A stretch of DNA of 64,000 nt. Origin: an uncultured Eubacteriales bacterium. GTDB taxonomy: Bacteria; Bacillota; Clostridia; Oscillospirales; CAG-272. The stretch lies in NCBI GenBank assembly GCA_900545935.1, contig URAP01000004.1:26224-90223 (forward strand), given 5' to 3'. The first letter of the stretch is position 1. Every line of letters begins with the position of its first letter. Position numbers and translations under genes: made by a program. This document shows, piece after piece, positions 34,901 to 43,977 of this stretch. A model generated the notes under the pieces. The model ran no database searches and had not been told where the DNA came from. It was given only the letters and a program-made list of their open reading frames with translations.

Positions 34901-35791
34901 ATGCTGTATTCTATTGAAAATGACAGACTCAGAGTCGAGATAAACGATATCGGCGCGGAGCTGTATTCGATAAAGGACAAGGCCGACGGCTTTGAATATC
35001 TTTGGCAGGGCGATCCGCAGTATTGGTCGGGCAGAGCATATAATCTGTTCCCGATATGCGGCAGGATCACAGAGGAACGGTATACATATAAGGGCGGTTC
35101 GTATGATATCTGTCTGCACGGCTTTGCACGCGACGCGGTCTTTACATGCGTAGAGCAGGGCGGCTATACTGCGTGCTTCGAGCTTAGAGCAGATGCGGAA
35201 ACAAGGAAAAGCTATCCGTTCGATTTTTGCCTGCGTGTCAGATATATTCTTGACGGCAGCTCGCTCCGCACCGTATATGAGCTTGACAATATGGGTGATA
35301 ACGAGATGATATTTGCACTCGGCGGTCATCCGGGCTTTAATCTGCCGCTTGAGGATGGTAAGGGCTTCTCGGATTACCGTCTTGAATTTGCCGAACCGCG
35401 TGAGAACGTACATGAGCTTGTACACAGCGAGCGCTGCTATATAACTCACGAGGAGCGTACATATCCGCTGAAGGATGGGCGTGTGCTGCCGCTCAAACAC
35501 TCGCTGTTCGATCATGACGCCGTTTTTCTGTACGATACCTGCGGCAGTCTTACGCTGACCGCGGGCGGTAAGAGAAGCGTACGTGTTGATTATCCGAATA
35601 TGAAATATATCGGCTTTTGGCATCTCCCGCACACCGAGGCTCCGTATGTCTGTATCGAGCCGTGGACGAGCTGCCCGTCCTACGACGGAGAGCTCGACGA
35701 TCTCGAGACCAAGCGCGATATGATGCGCCTTGCCTCGGGCGGACATTATACGACCGATTTTTCAATGACATTCAATACGGACGGTAACTGA
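34901..35791 (+). CDS. Aldose 1-epimerase family protein (LacX-like)
   Basis: A 296-residue galactose mutarotase-superfamily protein. It has the conserved His73 in CLHGFARD and His143 in GGHPGFN plus a late acidic residue in CIEPWTSCPS, positions expected for the general acid and base of the mutarotase fold. These enzymes interconvert anomers of free or phosphorylated sugars in the cytoplasm. The short length and the WQGDPQYWSGRAYNLFPICG start resemble the LacX/YeaD-type branch rather than classical GalM. GGAGGA precedes the ATG. The amidase gene begins 3 bp after its stop, so the two share a transcript, but a joint function is not evident. Confidence 0.85.
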   Translation: MLYSIENDRLRVEINDIGAELYSIKDKADGFEYLWQGDPQYWSGRAYNLFPICGRITEERYTYKGGSYDICLHGFARDAVFTCVEQGGYTACFELRADAETRKSYPFDFCLRVRYILDGSSLRTVYELDNMGDNEMIFALGGHPGFNLPLEDGKGFSDYRLEFAEPRENVHELVHSERCYITHEERTYPLKDGRVLPLKHSLFDHDAVFLYDTCGSLTLTAGGKRSVRVDYPNMKYIGFWHLPHTEAPYVCIEPWTSCPSYDGELDDLETKRDMMRLASGGHYTTDFSMTFNTDGN

Positions 35792-35794
35792 CGG

Positions 35795-36718
35795 ATGAGT
35801 AAGAAAAGATCACGCGAGCAGAAGATATTCCGCCGCATTATCACTGCCCTTGTTATTGCAATTTTCTCGGTCATTCTTGTGTCGGTGTCGGTGGTCGCCG
35901 CGTATAGGCTGCTGCCGGGACTCGGACGTTCCGTGCCCGAGACATCCGCCGAGATGACCGAGGAGTCAGCTCCGACCACCTCGGCAGCGCCTGCCGAAAC
36001 CTTCGAGGAGACTGATGCGGCACCCGCGGCAGCGGAGCCCGGACGTATGCCGACCGTGCTGCTTGATCCCGGTCACGGCTTTGACGATGTTGGCTGCGGC
36101 TCTGAATTCCTCGGCGAGACATGGGAGAAGAATTTGACGCTCGATATGGCGAAAAAGCTCGGTGAATTGCTGACCGAGCGCGGCTGCACCGTACTCTATA
36201 CTCACGACGGCGTTACATTTCCGTCGGTGTCCGAGATTACCTCCGAGGCGAAGCGGCTCGGCGTTGAATATGAGTGGGAAAAGCTCGCGGACAATAATAT
36301 TTTCAGCGCCTATGAGCGCTCGATTTATGCTAACTGCCTCGCTGCCGAGCAGGATATAGATTTCTTTCTTTCTATACATGTAAACGCGATGGAGAATATG
36401 CCGGAGCGGTCCGGCTTTGAGATAGACTATTACGCCGAGGGCGAGGATGCTGCGCTTTCCCGCGCATATTTCAACGGAATTATCGCCTCGATAGCCGATA
36501 ATATGCCCGGTATGGGTATCGACAGCTGGGAGGACTCGTGGGATGAGGCGTTCATCGTGACAAAGATAACGCGCCTGCCTGCCGTGCTCATCGAGACCGG
36601 CTTTGCCTCCAACGCTTCCGATGCCGCATTCCTGCTGTCCGAGGATAACCGCAGCTTACTTATGAACGCGGTATGTGACGGTATTCTGCGCGGATGGAGC
36701 GTGGTTTGCGCAAGCTGA
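35795..36718 (+). CDS. Membrane-anchored N-acetylmuramoyl-L-alanine amidase
   Basis: A 307-residue amidase of the Amidase_3 family, cutting the bond between N-acetylmuramic acid and the peptide in peptidoglycan. Residues 14-38 form a membrane anchor, residues 45-85 an acidic Thr/Ala/Glu-rich linker, and residues 86-303 the zinc enzyme: His94 in LDPGHG, Glu111 in TWEKN, His195 in SIHVNA, and the catalytic Glu267 in LIETGFAS. All zinc ligands are present, so it should be active outside the membrane. No extra cell-wall-binding domain is seen. The start ATG follows the previous stop directly (TGACGGATG), with weak ribosome site, suggesting coupling. Confidence 0.92.
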   Translation: MSKKRSREQKIFRRIITALVIAIFSVILVSVSVVAAYRLLPGLGRSVPETSAEMTEESAPTTSAAPAETFEETDAAPAAAEPGRMPTVLLDPGHGFDDVGCGSEFLGETWEKNLTLDMAKKLGELLTERGCTVLYTHDGVTFPSVSEITSEAKRLGVEYEWEKLADNNIFSAYERSIYANCLAAEQDIDFFLSIHVNAMENMPERSGFEIDYYAEGEDAALSRAYFNGIIASIADNMPGMGIDSWEDSWDEAFIVTKITRLPAVLIETGFASNASDAAFLLSEDNRSLLMNAVCDGILRGWSVVCAS

Positions 36719-37024
36719 TAAAACTGTACCCTATCGACTCATATCGGTTGTTGTGAGCCCTTTGAGTATACTTGTTTTCCGACTCTCCCATATAACTTGC
36801 TTTTTTGCTTTCTTCAAGAGATGCCGTCTTTTCAAAAAATGTTTACGACGAATTGATTATATTGACAAAAAAGCGGATTTGTGGTAACATATAATCTGCA
36901 TGTGTTGTGCGTATATACATAACTGTTTTGCGTTGATTGAATTAGACTTTTACAGCGCTATTGTTATATTACATCAGCTTATGATAATTGTGCTCGGTAA
37001 CATTTTTAAAAGGAGGCTGTGATT
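36719..37024 (+). promoter_or_regulatory. Intergenic region with the promoter of the polysaccharide cluster
   Basis: TTGACA (36862-36867), 17-nt spacer, TAACAT (36885-36890), then a leader of about 125 nt to the first gene. 36719-36861 holds nothing recognisable. This is the only clear promoter before 44 kb in the cluster. Confidence 0.65.
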
Positions 37025-37882
37025 TTGCCTGCAATATTGATCGTTGCTTTGGTCCTTATCTGTATATTGCTTGTACTCGGAATTATAGCCTTTTTTGTAA
37101 AGCCGAGAACGATTTATTCCAATAAGGATGAAAGAAACCCGGTGGAGAACATGCGGGTAATATTTGTTTATGACGAATCCGATGAGGAGAACGCCGACGG
37201 TGTAAGAGGTCATCTGGAGGTTGTCGGCGAGGAACTGATACATAATAATTTGTATTGCGGATATATCAAGCGAATTGCGGATATACTGCTTTCGTTTTTC
37301 GGCTTAGTGCTGTTGTCACCGGTATTTCTTATCATTATTGCGGCAATTAAGCTCGACGATCCGGGACCGGCTTTTTTCACGCAGAAGCGCGTCGGACGGA
37401 ATAAACGATATTTTAAGCTGCATAAATTTCGTTCTATGAAGATTGCGACTCCGCACAATGTTCCTACGCACATGCTCGAAAATCCCGAACAGTATATTAC
37501 GAGGGTAGGCGGATTTGTTCGTTCGCACAGCCTTGATGAGCTGCCGCAGATATGGGATATTTTTGTCGGAAACATGTCAATAATAGGGCCGCGTCCCGCG
37601 CTGTGGAATCAAGATCTGCTTACTGCAGAACGCGATAAATACGGCGCAAACGATGTAAAGCCGGGGTTGACGGGATGGGCGCAGATAAACGGCAGAGACG
37701 AGCTCGAAATATCCGAAAAGGCAAGATTGGACGGCGAATATGTCAAGAATATCAGCTTTTTACTTGACTGCAGGTGCTTTTTCGGAACAATTCGCTCTGT
37801 ATTAAATGACGATAGCGTGGTAGAAGGCGGTACGGGCGAATTGAAGCGAAAAGAGCAAGAAAAGGAAACAGTCGAGAAATGA
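37025..37882 (+). CDS. Undecaprenyl-phosphate sugar-1-phosphate transferase (initiating enzyme)
   Basis: A 285-residue polyprenyl glycosylphosphotransferase that loads the first sugar phosphate on undecaprenyl phosphate, starting repeat-unit synthesis at the inner membrane face. It has an N-terminal membrane helix, a linker, a second hydrophobic segment (RIADILLSFFGLVLLSPVF) and the conserved catalytic region: FFTQKRVGRNKRYFKLHKFR, then SLDELPQIWDIFVGNMSIIG and KPGLTGWAQINGR. This is the short WcaJ/RfbP C-terminal type. A TTG at 37025 is chosen as start because the GGAGG (37012-37016) is 8 bp before it; a GTG at 37019 is only 2 bp from that site. First gene of the cluster; its stop overlaps the next start. 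Confidence 0.9.
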   Translation: MPAILIVALVLICILLVLGIIAFFVKPRTIYSNKDERNPVENMRVIFVYDESDEENADGVRGHLEVVGEELIHNNLYCGYIKRIADILLSFFGLVLLSPVFLIIIAAIKLDDPGPAFFTQKRVGRNKRYFKLHKFRSMKIATPHNVPTHMLENPEQYITRVGGFVRSHSLDELPQIWDIFVGNMSIIGPRPALWNQDLLTAERDKYGANDVKPGLTGWAQINGRDELEISEKARLDGEYVKNISFLLDCRCFFGTIRSVLNDDSVVEGGTGELKRKEQEKETVEK

Positions 37883-38742
37883 AGAAGGTGCTGATTACCG
37901 GTGCGGGTAGCTATATAGGAACCTCGTTTGAACATTATTTGACGGAACATTATCCGGGCATATATGATGTTTGCACTGTGGATATGCGGAGCGACGGATG
38001 GAGAAATATGGCGTTTCGGGGGTATGATGTTGTTTTCCATGTCGCGGGAATCGCCCATATCAAGGAAACAGACGAAAATGCAGAGCTGTATTACAAGGTC
38101 AATCGCGATCTGACTGTGGAATGCGCGAAAAAAGCTCTGTCGGAGCAGGTGCCGCATTTTGTTTTTTTGAGCTCTATGAGTGTTTACGGCATGAATTCCG
38201 GCAGAATTATAAAAGAAACCGAACCGTCTCCGACGACAAATTACGGCAAATCAAAGCTTGAGGCAGAGAATGACCTGAATATATTGGCAAATCAATTTCC
38301 AAATACATTTACCGTAGCTATCCTGCGTCCGCCTATGATATACGGGAAAGGCTGTAAGGGTAATTATAATGCACTAAAAAAGATTGCATTGAGCGTGCCG
38401 CTGTTTCCTGATATAATTAATAGACGTTCGATGCTATATATCGACAATCTGTGTGAGTTTGTCAGGCGGATTATTGATAAAAAAGGAAGCGGACTCTTTT
38501 TTCCCCAGAACAACTACTATATGAACACAACGCAATTGGCGGATACAATCTGTAATTGTCATGGACGTCGGCTGCACAAAACAAAACTGTTTAATCCGAT
38601 TATTAGCGCTATGAGCAAAAGAGTATGCTTGATCGAAAAAGCCTTCGGAAGTTTAACATATGATATGTCGCTGAGTGGTGATACCCGTGATTATTGTGTA
38701 ACAGACATTGAAACTTCTATAAGGAGAACCGAGGAGGAGTAA
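37879..38742 (+). CDS. NAD-dependent nucleotide-sugar epimerase/dehydratase
   Basis: A 287-residue short-chain dehydrogenase of the extended type. The nucleotide-binding motif TGAGSYIG is at residues 7-14 and the catalytic Tyr122-x3-Lys126 in NYGKSK, with Ser98-99 of the triad in FLSSMS. It probably reshapes a nucleotide sugar or a lipid-linked sugar made by the previous enzyme; WbpP/GalE-like 4-epimerases are often encoded directly after the initiating transferase. It overlaps the transferase by 4 bp (ATGA), and the next gene starts directly after its stop. Substrate cannot be read from sequence. Confidence 0.88.
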   Translation: MKKVLITGAGSYIGTSFEHYLTEHYPGIYDVCTVDMRSDGWRNMAFRGYDVVFHVAGIAHIKETDENAELYYKVNRDLTVECAKKALSEQVPHFVFLSSMSVYGMNSGRIIKETEPSPTTNYGKSKLEAENDLNILANQFPNTFTVAILRPPMIYGKGCKGNYNALKKIALSVPLFPDIINRRSMLYIDNLCEFVRRIIDKKGSGLFFPQNNYYMNTTQLADTICNCHGRRLHKTKLFNPIISAMSKRVCLIEKAFGSLTYDMSLSGDTRDYCVTDIETSIRRTEEE

Positions 38743-39567
38743 ATGAAGCAAAACATTTCGGTATTAATGAGCGTATATAAAAACGAGAAGCCGGAGTATT
38801 TCAGAGCTGCCGTGAACAGTGTTTTGAATCAGACCGTGTTGCCCGAGGAAATAGTGCTTGTCCGCGACGGTGAAGTTCCGGATGCCCTTCAGGCCGAGAT
38901 AGACAAATTGCTTAGTGAATGCAGTATCAGAATCAAATATCTGCCGCTGCCCGAGAACGGTGGCTTGGGAAAAGCCTTGAATCTCGGTGTACGAGCTGCC
39001 TCAAATGAGCTTATCGCCAGGATGGATACGGATGATATTTCTGTTCCGCAGCGTTTTGAAAAGCAGTTGGAGGAATTCAATCTTAAACCGAATGTTGATG
39101 TAATGGGCGGACAAGTGCTTGAATTTGAAGGCGACACTTCAATGCCGACCGGAAAGCGAACCGTTCCTACCTCCAATGAAGAAATTGCCCTGTTTTTGAA
39201 AAAACGTAACGCATTCAATCACCCAACCGTGATGTTTAAAAAATCGTCTGTGATAAATGCAGGCAATTATTCGGATAGACATTACGTTGAGGACTATGAT
39301 TTGTGGCTGAGAATGCTGAAGAACGGAAGCCGTTTTGAAAATTTGCCCGAGACGCTTGTATATATGAGGGTAAACGGGGATACGTATTCAAGGCGGGGAG
39401 GGATGGCATATTTTCGATCACTCAAGAAGCTTGAAAAGGACAAGCTGATTATGAGTGTAATCAGCTTGCCGCAGTATTTAGGAAATGTAATTGTCAGATA
39501 TGTACAATGCGTACTGCTGCGTGGGAGGATGCGTAAGCTCATATATCGACGAATTCTCAGAAAATAG
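38743..39567 (+). CDS. Glycosyltransferase family 2
   Basis: A 274-residue GT-A-fold glycosyltransferase: SVLMSVYKNEKPEYFRAAVN (6-25) begins the family 2 fold, the metal-binding MDTDD is at 94-98, and EDYDLWLRM near 182-190 supplies the catalytic region. It should add one sugar to the lipid-linked repeat unit on the cytoplasmic side. GAGGAGG is just before the ATG, which abuts the previous stop. Typical length for the family is 250-330 residues, so it looks complete. Confidence 0.9.
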   Translation: MKQNISVLMSVYKNEKPEYFRAAVNSVLNQTVLPEEIVLVRDGEVPDALQAEIDKLLSECSIRIKYLPLPENGGLGKALNLGVRAASNELIARMDTDDISVPQRFEKQLEEFNLKPNVDVMGGQVLEFEGDTSMPTGKRTVPTSNEEIALFLKKRNAFNHPTVMFKKSSVINAGNYSDRHYVEDYDLWLRMLKNGSRFENLPETLVYMRVNGDTYSRRGGMAYFRSLKKLEKDKLIMSVISLPQYLGNVIVRYVQCVLLRGRMRKLIYRRILRK

Positions 39568-39579
39568 GAGTGTAGAATC

Positions 39580-40878
39580 GTGGAAAGACATCGCAGGGTC
39601 CTTATTGTTGGAACAGTGCCGTACAATGAAATGTCCACCTCGAGAGCATTTGATTCATATTTTCATTTTTGGGAAAAGGAAAACCTGGCGCAGATCTTTT
39701 CCAATGCCAAGGCTCCGGCTAAAGGACATTGCGGAACGCTTTATCAGATTACCGATGCTCGTATGCTGAAGAGACGGTTTGATAAAAAAACAAAGACCGG
39801 TGTTATTTTTAATTATGAAGCTCTTAACGACGGTTGGAAGGACAGCAGCCTTGAGGTAGGTTCGGTAACCGCTAAAATGTACGGATGGGGGAGCAAAAAG
39901 AATTCTCTTGTTTACCTGCTTCGTAAATTCATATGGAAAAAGAAATATTGGTGTACCGATGAGCTGCTTTCATGGCTTGATAAGTTTTCTCCCGAGTGTG
40001 TTTTTTTGAGCTTTTCCGATGATTTCTTTATCCCTCAGATCGCGCTGTTTGTTGCAGAGCGGTATAATATTCCCATAGTTTCGTCAATCGGAGACGATTA
40101 TTATTTTAATTACAAGTTTTCATTATCGCCGCTCTACCATATATATAAGCTCTCTTATCGGAGATTGATAAGAAAAGTTTTTTCGCATAAGGGAAGCGCA
40201 ATATATATCGGCAACAAAATACGTGACAAGTATAATGAAAGCTTTGGCTTGGATGGCAAGACCGTTTATCTTACTTCCGAGATAAAGCGGCATCCTTTCA
40301 GAGAAATACCGGTCAGATCTCCGGTAATATCATATTTCGGGAATATCCGCCTCGGCAGGAATGAATCACTCAGAGAGATCGGCGATGCTCTCGGCAGAAT
40401 TGACAGCAGCTATATTTTGAATGTTTATTCCAATGAAAAGGACGAGCACTATATCGGAATATTTGACGGATCTCGCAATGTAAAGTTCTGCGGCACGGTC
40501 CCTTATTCCGAGGTTATGAAAAAAAGCGCAGAGAGCGATATTTTGATTGTTGTCGAGGGCTTTAAGAAGAAGGATGTCGATATTACAAGATATTCGCTTT
40601 CGACTAAGGTGGCGGATTCTCTTTCCTCAGGCGCGGCGGTGTTTGCCTACGGCTCGGAGGAATGCGGAGCGATAGAGTATGCCGAATCGACCGGGTGCAT
40701 AACTACATGTACTGACAAAGATATGCTTGAAGTATCGCTTCGAAGCCTTATATATGATACCGAGCTGCAGAGAAGAAATTATGAAAAAGGAATAACCGTT
40801 GTGGAAAACAATCATCGGCTTGAAAACAGCACCAGCATTTTTGAGTCGGTAGTCAACGGCGTTTGCGGGGATTTATAA
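39580..40878 (+). CDS. Probable GT-B-fold glycosyltransferase
   Basis: A 432-residue protein starting at a GTG with AGGAG upstream. The N-terminal half has an alpha/beta pattern (VLIVGTVPYNEMSTSRAF; PECVFLSFSDDFFIPQIALF), and the C-terminal half resembles the donor-binding half of GT-B enzymes: VISYFGNIRLGRNESLREIG, then FCGTVPYSEVMKKSAESDIL and KVADSLSSGAAVFAYGSEEC. The conserved Glu-x7-Glu of family 4 is not evident, so the exact family is uncertain. It lies 12 bp after the family 2 enzyme and is part of the same transcript. Confidence 0.75.
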   Translation: MERHRRVLIVGTVPYNEMSTSRAFDSYFHFWEKENLAQIFSNAKAPAKGHCGTLYQITDARMLKRRFDKKTKTGVIFNYEALNDGWKDSSLEVGSVTAKMYGWGSKKNSLVYLLRKFIWKKKYWCTDELLSWLDKFSPECVFLSFSDDFFIPQIALFVAERYNIPIVSSIGDDYYFNYKFSLSPLYHIYKLSYRRLIRKVFSHKGSAIYIGNKIRDKYNESFGLDGKTVYLTSEIKRHPFREIPVRSPVISYFGNIRLGRNESLREIGDALGRIDSSYILNVYSNEKDEHYIGIFDGSRNVKFCGTVPYSEVMKKSAESDILIVVEGFKKKDVDITRYSLSTKVADSLSSGAAVFAYGSEECGAIEYAESTGCITTCTDKDMLEVSLRSLIYDTELQRRNYEKGITVVENNHRLENSTSIFESVVNGVCGDL

Positions 40879-40880
40879 TT

Positions 40881-41675
40881 ATGTTAAAGGATAAAATGAC
40901 ACTTGTGATAAATTCCTGCGATAAGTTTTCTGATCTGTGGGATGAGCATGTCAGGATATTGAACGAGAATTGGTCTGACAGAGAGGTTGAAACTCTTCTT
41001 GTTACCGATCGTCCTACCGACAGAAAGCTCGAGCGAGTGAGAATATTCTCTGCGGGAGAGGGTAAAGAGTATCCTCAGCGTATGGCTGCCGTTCTTCCGG
41101 AGATAAGAACGGAGTATGTTCTTATTACGCTTGACGATTATTTTCCCATAAATAAAATATACAACGATAGGCTGGAGAGACTGATCGGCATTATGGATGC
41201 GGAGGGGATTGATTACCTCAGGCTGTTTTCCGATCCTAATTCACATAAAAGATTTAAGGATTATAAGGGTCTGTATGAAATACCGCTCGATGTAAATTAT
41301 GCCGTTAATCTTTATCAAGGCATCTGGCGTAGAGATTTTATCGAAAAGACACTCGGAGATTCTCAGACTATATGGAAATATGAGGTATCTCTGACCCCGA
41401 CGGCAAGGCAGATAGCGGCGAGATGCGTTCTGAGCAAGGGAAAGGAATTTGAGATACTGGATGTTATCAGGAAGGGAAAGCTGCTTCATAAAGCTAATCG
41501 TTGGTTAAAAAGCCACGGAAGGTCTCTACCGGAACGTGAAATTATCTCATATAAAGAAGAACTGCGTATAAAAATTTTCAGCACCGGAAAGAAGGTCCTT
41601 CCTAAGCGGCTTGCTGTCTGTGTAAAAAACAAACTCAAAAAGAAAGGGTATGTGTTTTTCAGCGATTCGGTTTGA
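40881..41675 (+). CDS. Putative glycosyltransferase-like protein
   Basis: A 264-residue protein from ATG 40881. TLVINSCDKFSDLWDEHVRI near the start and EYVLITLDDYFPINKIYNDR (about residues 75-94), with LDDYF as a possible DxD-type motif, suggest a GT-A-like transferase acting on sugars; the C-terminal third is basic. Similar short cluster proteins are annotated as glycosyltransferases without known donor. The start follows the previous stop by 2 bp. An in-frame ATG at 40863 lies inside the previous gene and lacks a ribosome site. Confidence 0.6.
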   Translation: MLKDKMTLVINSCDKFSDLWDEHVRILNENWSDREVETLLVTDRPTDRKLERVRIFSAGEGKEYPQRMAAVLPEIRTEYVLITLDDYFPINKIYNDRLERLIGIMDAEGIDYLRLFSDPNSHKRFKDYKGLYEIPLDVNYAVNLYQGIWRRDFIEKTLGDSQTIWKYEVSLTPTARQIAARCVLSKGKEFEILDVIRKGKLLHKANRWLKSHGRSLPEREIISYKEELRIKIFSTGKKVLPKRLAVCVKNKLKKKGYVFFSDSV

Positions 41676-41695
41676 AAAACATATCGGCATGATAA

Positions 41696-42748
41696 ATGAA
41701 GCAGCGGAATGCAACAGTTGATTATATTCGAGGCATAGCGATCCTGCTTGTGATAATCGGTCATACCGTTTCCAATAACGGAATTACCGATTATTCCGGC
41801 AGTGGGCTGTACAGAGTGGTCTTTGCATTGCAGATGCCGTTGTTTATGCTTGTCAGCGGATATGTTACCGTATATTCAAAGCCGATCGAATCGGCGGGAA
41901 TGCTCGGCTCCTTTATCGGCAGACGCAGCCTCGGTTATCTTCTTCCTTGGACGGTCTGGACGGTATTCAGAGGCTTTGCGTTCGGCGGATGGGCAATAGG
42001 CAATATGAAGGCAAATTTACTTTCGCTTCTGTGGAATATGGATTCGGGGTACTGGTTTTTGTTTTCGCTTTGGACGACATGTATTGTTTGGGGCATTTCA
42101 TCGTTCTTTGCAAATAAACTGACCGCCAAAAAGTTTTTAAGAGTCGTATTCTGCACTGCGTTTTCGATGCTTTTTGCAATGCTGTTGTTGCTTGTCGGAA
42201 TAAAGGTGGGAATAACATTTTTAAATATAAAATTAACTCTGTACTATATTCCGTATTTCTTTTTAGGATATATTTTCGCATCATTCAGTACCGATATTCG
42301 AGCAAAGAAATATTATAAGAGTATCGAGAGCATCGTTGTCGCTGCCTCTTTTGTCATATTCGTTTGTCTGTCGCTGCGTTTCAATGTCGCGACATCGGGC
42401 GAGACTGTCATTGAGATCGCGACCCGGATCATCTGCTCTCTTACAGGATGTATTTCGCTTATATATTTTGCATCAAGGTTTTACGAAGATTTCAAAACGT
42501 GTTCTTTCGCCGAAAAGTTCAATTCCGTAACAGTAACGGCAGGGAAAGAATCGCTCGGGCTGTATTTGATCCACTATCTGTTCTTGAATGTGATTCGGCT
42601 GCCGGAGGGGATGTCAATATATTCATTTGATGCATTTGCGGTCAGTCTGCTAAATTTTTTAATCACGCTCCTGCTTTCCGCGGCAGTGATTTATATTATT
42701 GATCATAACGATAAATTGAAATTAATTCTTTTAGGTAAAAGAAGATAG
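41696..42748 (+). CDS. Acyltransferase family 3 membrane protein
   Basis: A 350-residue integral membrane protein with about ten hydrophobic segments. The N-terminal TVDYIRGIAILLVIIGHTVS carries the R...H pattern of acyltransferase-3 (OafA/WecH-type) enzymes, which transfer acetyl or other acyl groups onto polysaccharides. It would decorate the repeat unit or polymer. Intact C-terminus (SLGLYLIHYLFLNVIRLP) supports the family. Length is normal for proteins without the extra SGNH domain. Confidence 0.88.
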   Translation: MKQRNATVDYIRGIAILLVIIGHTVSNNGITDYSGSGLYRVVFALQMPLFMLVSGYVTVYSKPIESAGMLGSFIGRRSLGYLLPWTVWTVFRGFAFGGWAIGNMKANLLSLLWNMDSGYWFLFSLWTTCIVWGISSFFANKLTAKKFLRVVFCTAFSMLFAMLLLLVGIKVGITFLNIKLTLYYIPYFFLGYIFASFSTDIRAKKYYKSIESIVVAASFVIFVCLSLRFNVATSGETVIEIATRIICSLTGCISLIYFASRFYEDFKTCSFAEKFNSVTVTAGKESLGLYLIHYLFLNVIRLPEGMSIYSFDAFAVSLLNFLITLLLSAAVIYIIDHNDKLKLILLGKRR

Positions 42749-42762
42749 GATAGCTTTGTGAT

Positions 42763-43977
42763 ATGCGTGTAGTACAGATAAACGGCGGCGTTTTCGGGAG
42801 CACCGGCTCGATAATGTTCGGGATCGCAGAGCAATTGGAACGCAGCGGCGGTGAATGTATCTGTTTCTCACCGGTCACGGTGACAAATCGTAATAAAGAA
42901 CCGGATCATAGGTATGAAAAAATCGGCACATTCAACTCGCGCAGATTAAATGTGCTGCTCGGTCGAATTACCGGATCGGACGGATGCTTTTCGCTTTTTG
43001 TGACGCTGAAGCTCATAAAAAAGATAAAGCGTTTTTCACCGGATATTATGCACCTGCATAATATACACGGCGACTATGTGAATATTCCGCTTTTGTTTAG
43101 ATTTGCCGAGAAGCACAATGTACGCATTGTTTGGACGCTTCATGATTGTTGGGCTTTTACCGGGCACTGCCCGCATTATGATATGATCGGCTGCAAAAAG
43201 TGGCAGACGGAATGTCATGACTGCCCCATTTATCGTGAATATCCGCAGAGCGTTTTTGATAATTCGAAGAGGATGTTTCATCTCAAGGAAAAATGGTACG
43301 GTAATTTTAACAGCCTGACTCTTGTGACTCCGTCCCACTGGCTTGCCGAACAAGTTGAAAAATCTTTTCTCTCACATTGCAGGATTTCGGTTATAAATAA
43401 CGGCATAGATTTAGATACTTTCAAGCCTAAGCCGACGAATTTCAGAGTTGAGCATGACATGACCGATGAGCAAATAATGCTGCTCGGCGTTTCATTTGTA
43501 TGGAACGATAAAAAGGGGCTCGATGTTTTTAAACAATTATCAGAGCGCTTGGATCCCGATAAATACAGAATAGTTCTTGTCGGGGCGGATAAGTCGGTTA
43601 TCGCATCGCTTCCCGAAAATATCATTGCGATAGAAAGAACTCAGAACAAGGATGAGCTTGTCGAAATATATTCTGCTGCCGATGTATTTATCAACCCGAC
43701 AAGGGAAGACACATTTCCGACGGTAAATATTGAGTCTTTAGCTTGCGGAACACCGGTCATAACATTCGATGTCGGCGGAGCATCCGAAATTATTGATAAA
43801 ACATGCGGAGAGGCTGTCCCCAAAGACAATGTAGATGTTATGGAAGAAATGATCAATTACGTTTGTGACCGAAAGCCGTTTTCGGAGAATAACTGCCGTC
43901 AGCGTGCCTTGAATTTTGATAAAAAAGATAGATTTAAAGAGTATGTTGAAATGTACCGGAGTATAATGGATGAATGA
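42763..43977 (+). CDS. Glycosyltransferase family 4
   Basis: A 404-residue GT-B enzyme. It starts MRVVQINGGVFGSTGSIMFG with the early glycine-rich acceptor-side loop, contains the DIMHLHNIHGDYVN segment typical of WcaI/EpsF-like transferases, and ends with the donor-binding segment SAADVFINPTREDTFPTVNI, with the E-x7-E of family 4 in the following ESLACG region. It transfers a sugar to the lipid-linked oligosaccharide. The last codons overlap the licD-type gene start (ATGGATGAATGA), so the two are coupled. Confidence 0.92.
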   Translation: MRVVQINGGVFGSTGSIMFGIAEQLERSGGECICFSPVTVTNRNKEPDHRYEKIGTFNSRRLNVLLGRITGSDGCFSLFVTLKLIKKIKRFSPDIMHLHNIHGDYVNIPLLFRFAEKHNVRIVWTLHDCWAFTGHCPHYDMIGCKKWQTECHDCPIYREYPQSVFDNSKRMFHLKEKWYGNFNSLTLVTPSHWLAEQVEKSFLSHCRISVINNGIDLDTFKPKPTNFRVEHDMTDEQIMLLGVSFVWNDKKGLDVFKQLSERLDPDKYRIVLVGADKSVIASLPENIIAIERTQNKDELVEIYSAADVFINPTREDTFPTVNIESLACGTPVITFDVGGASEIIDKTCGEAVPKDNVDVMEEMINYVCDRKPFSENNCRQRALNFDKKDRFKEYVEMYRSIMDE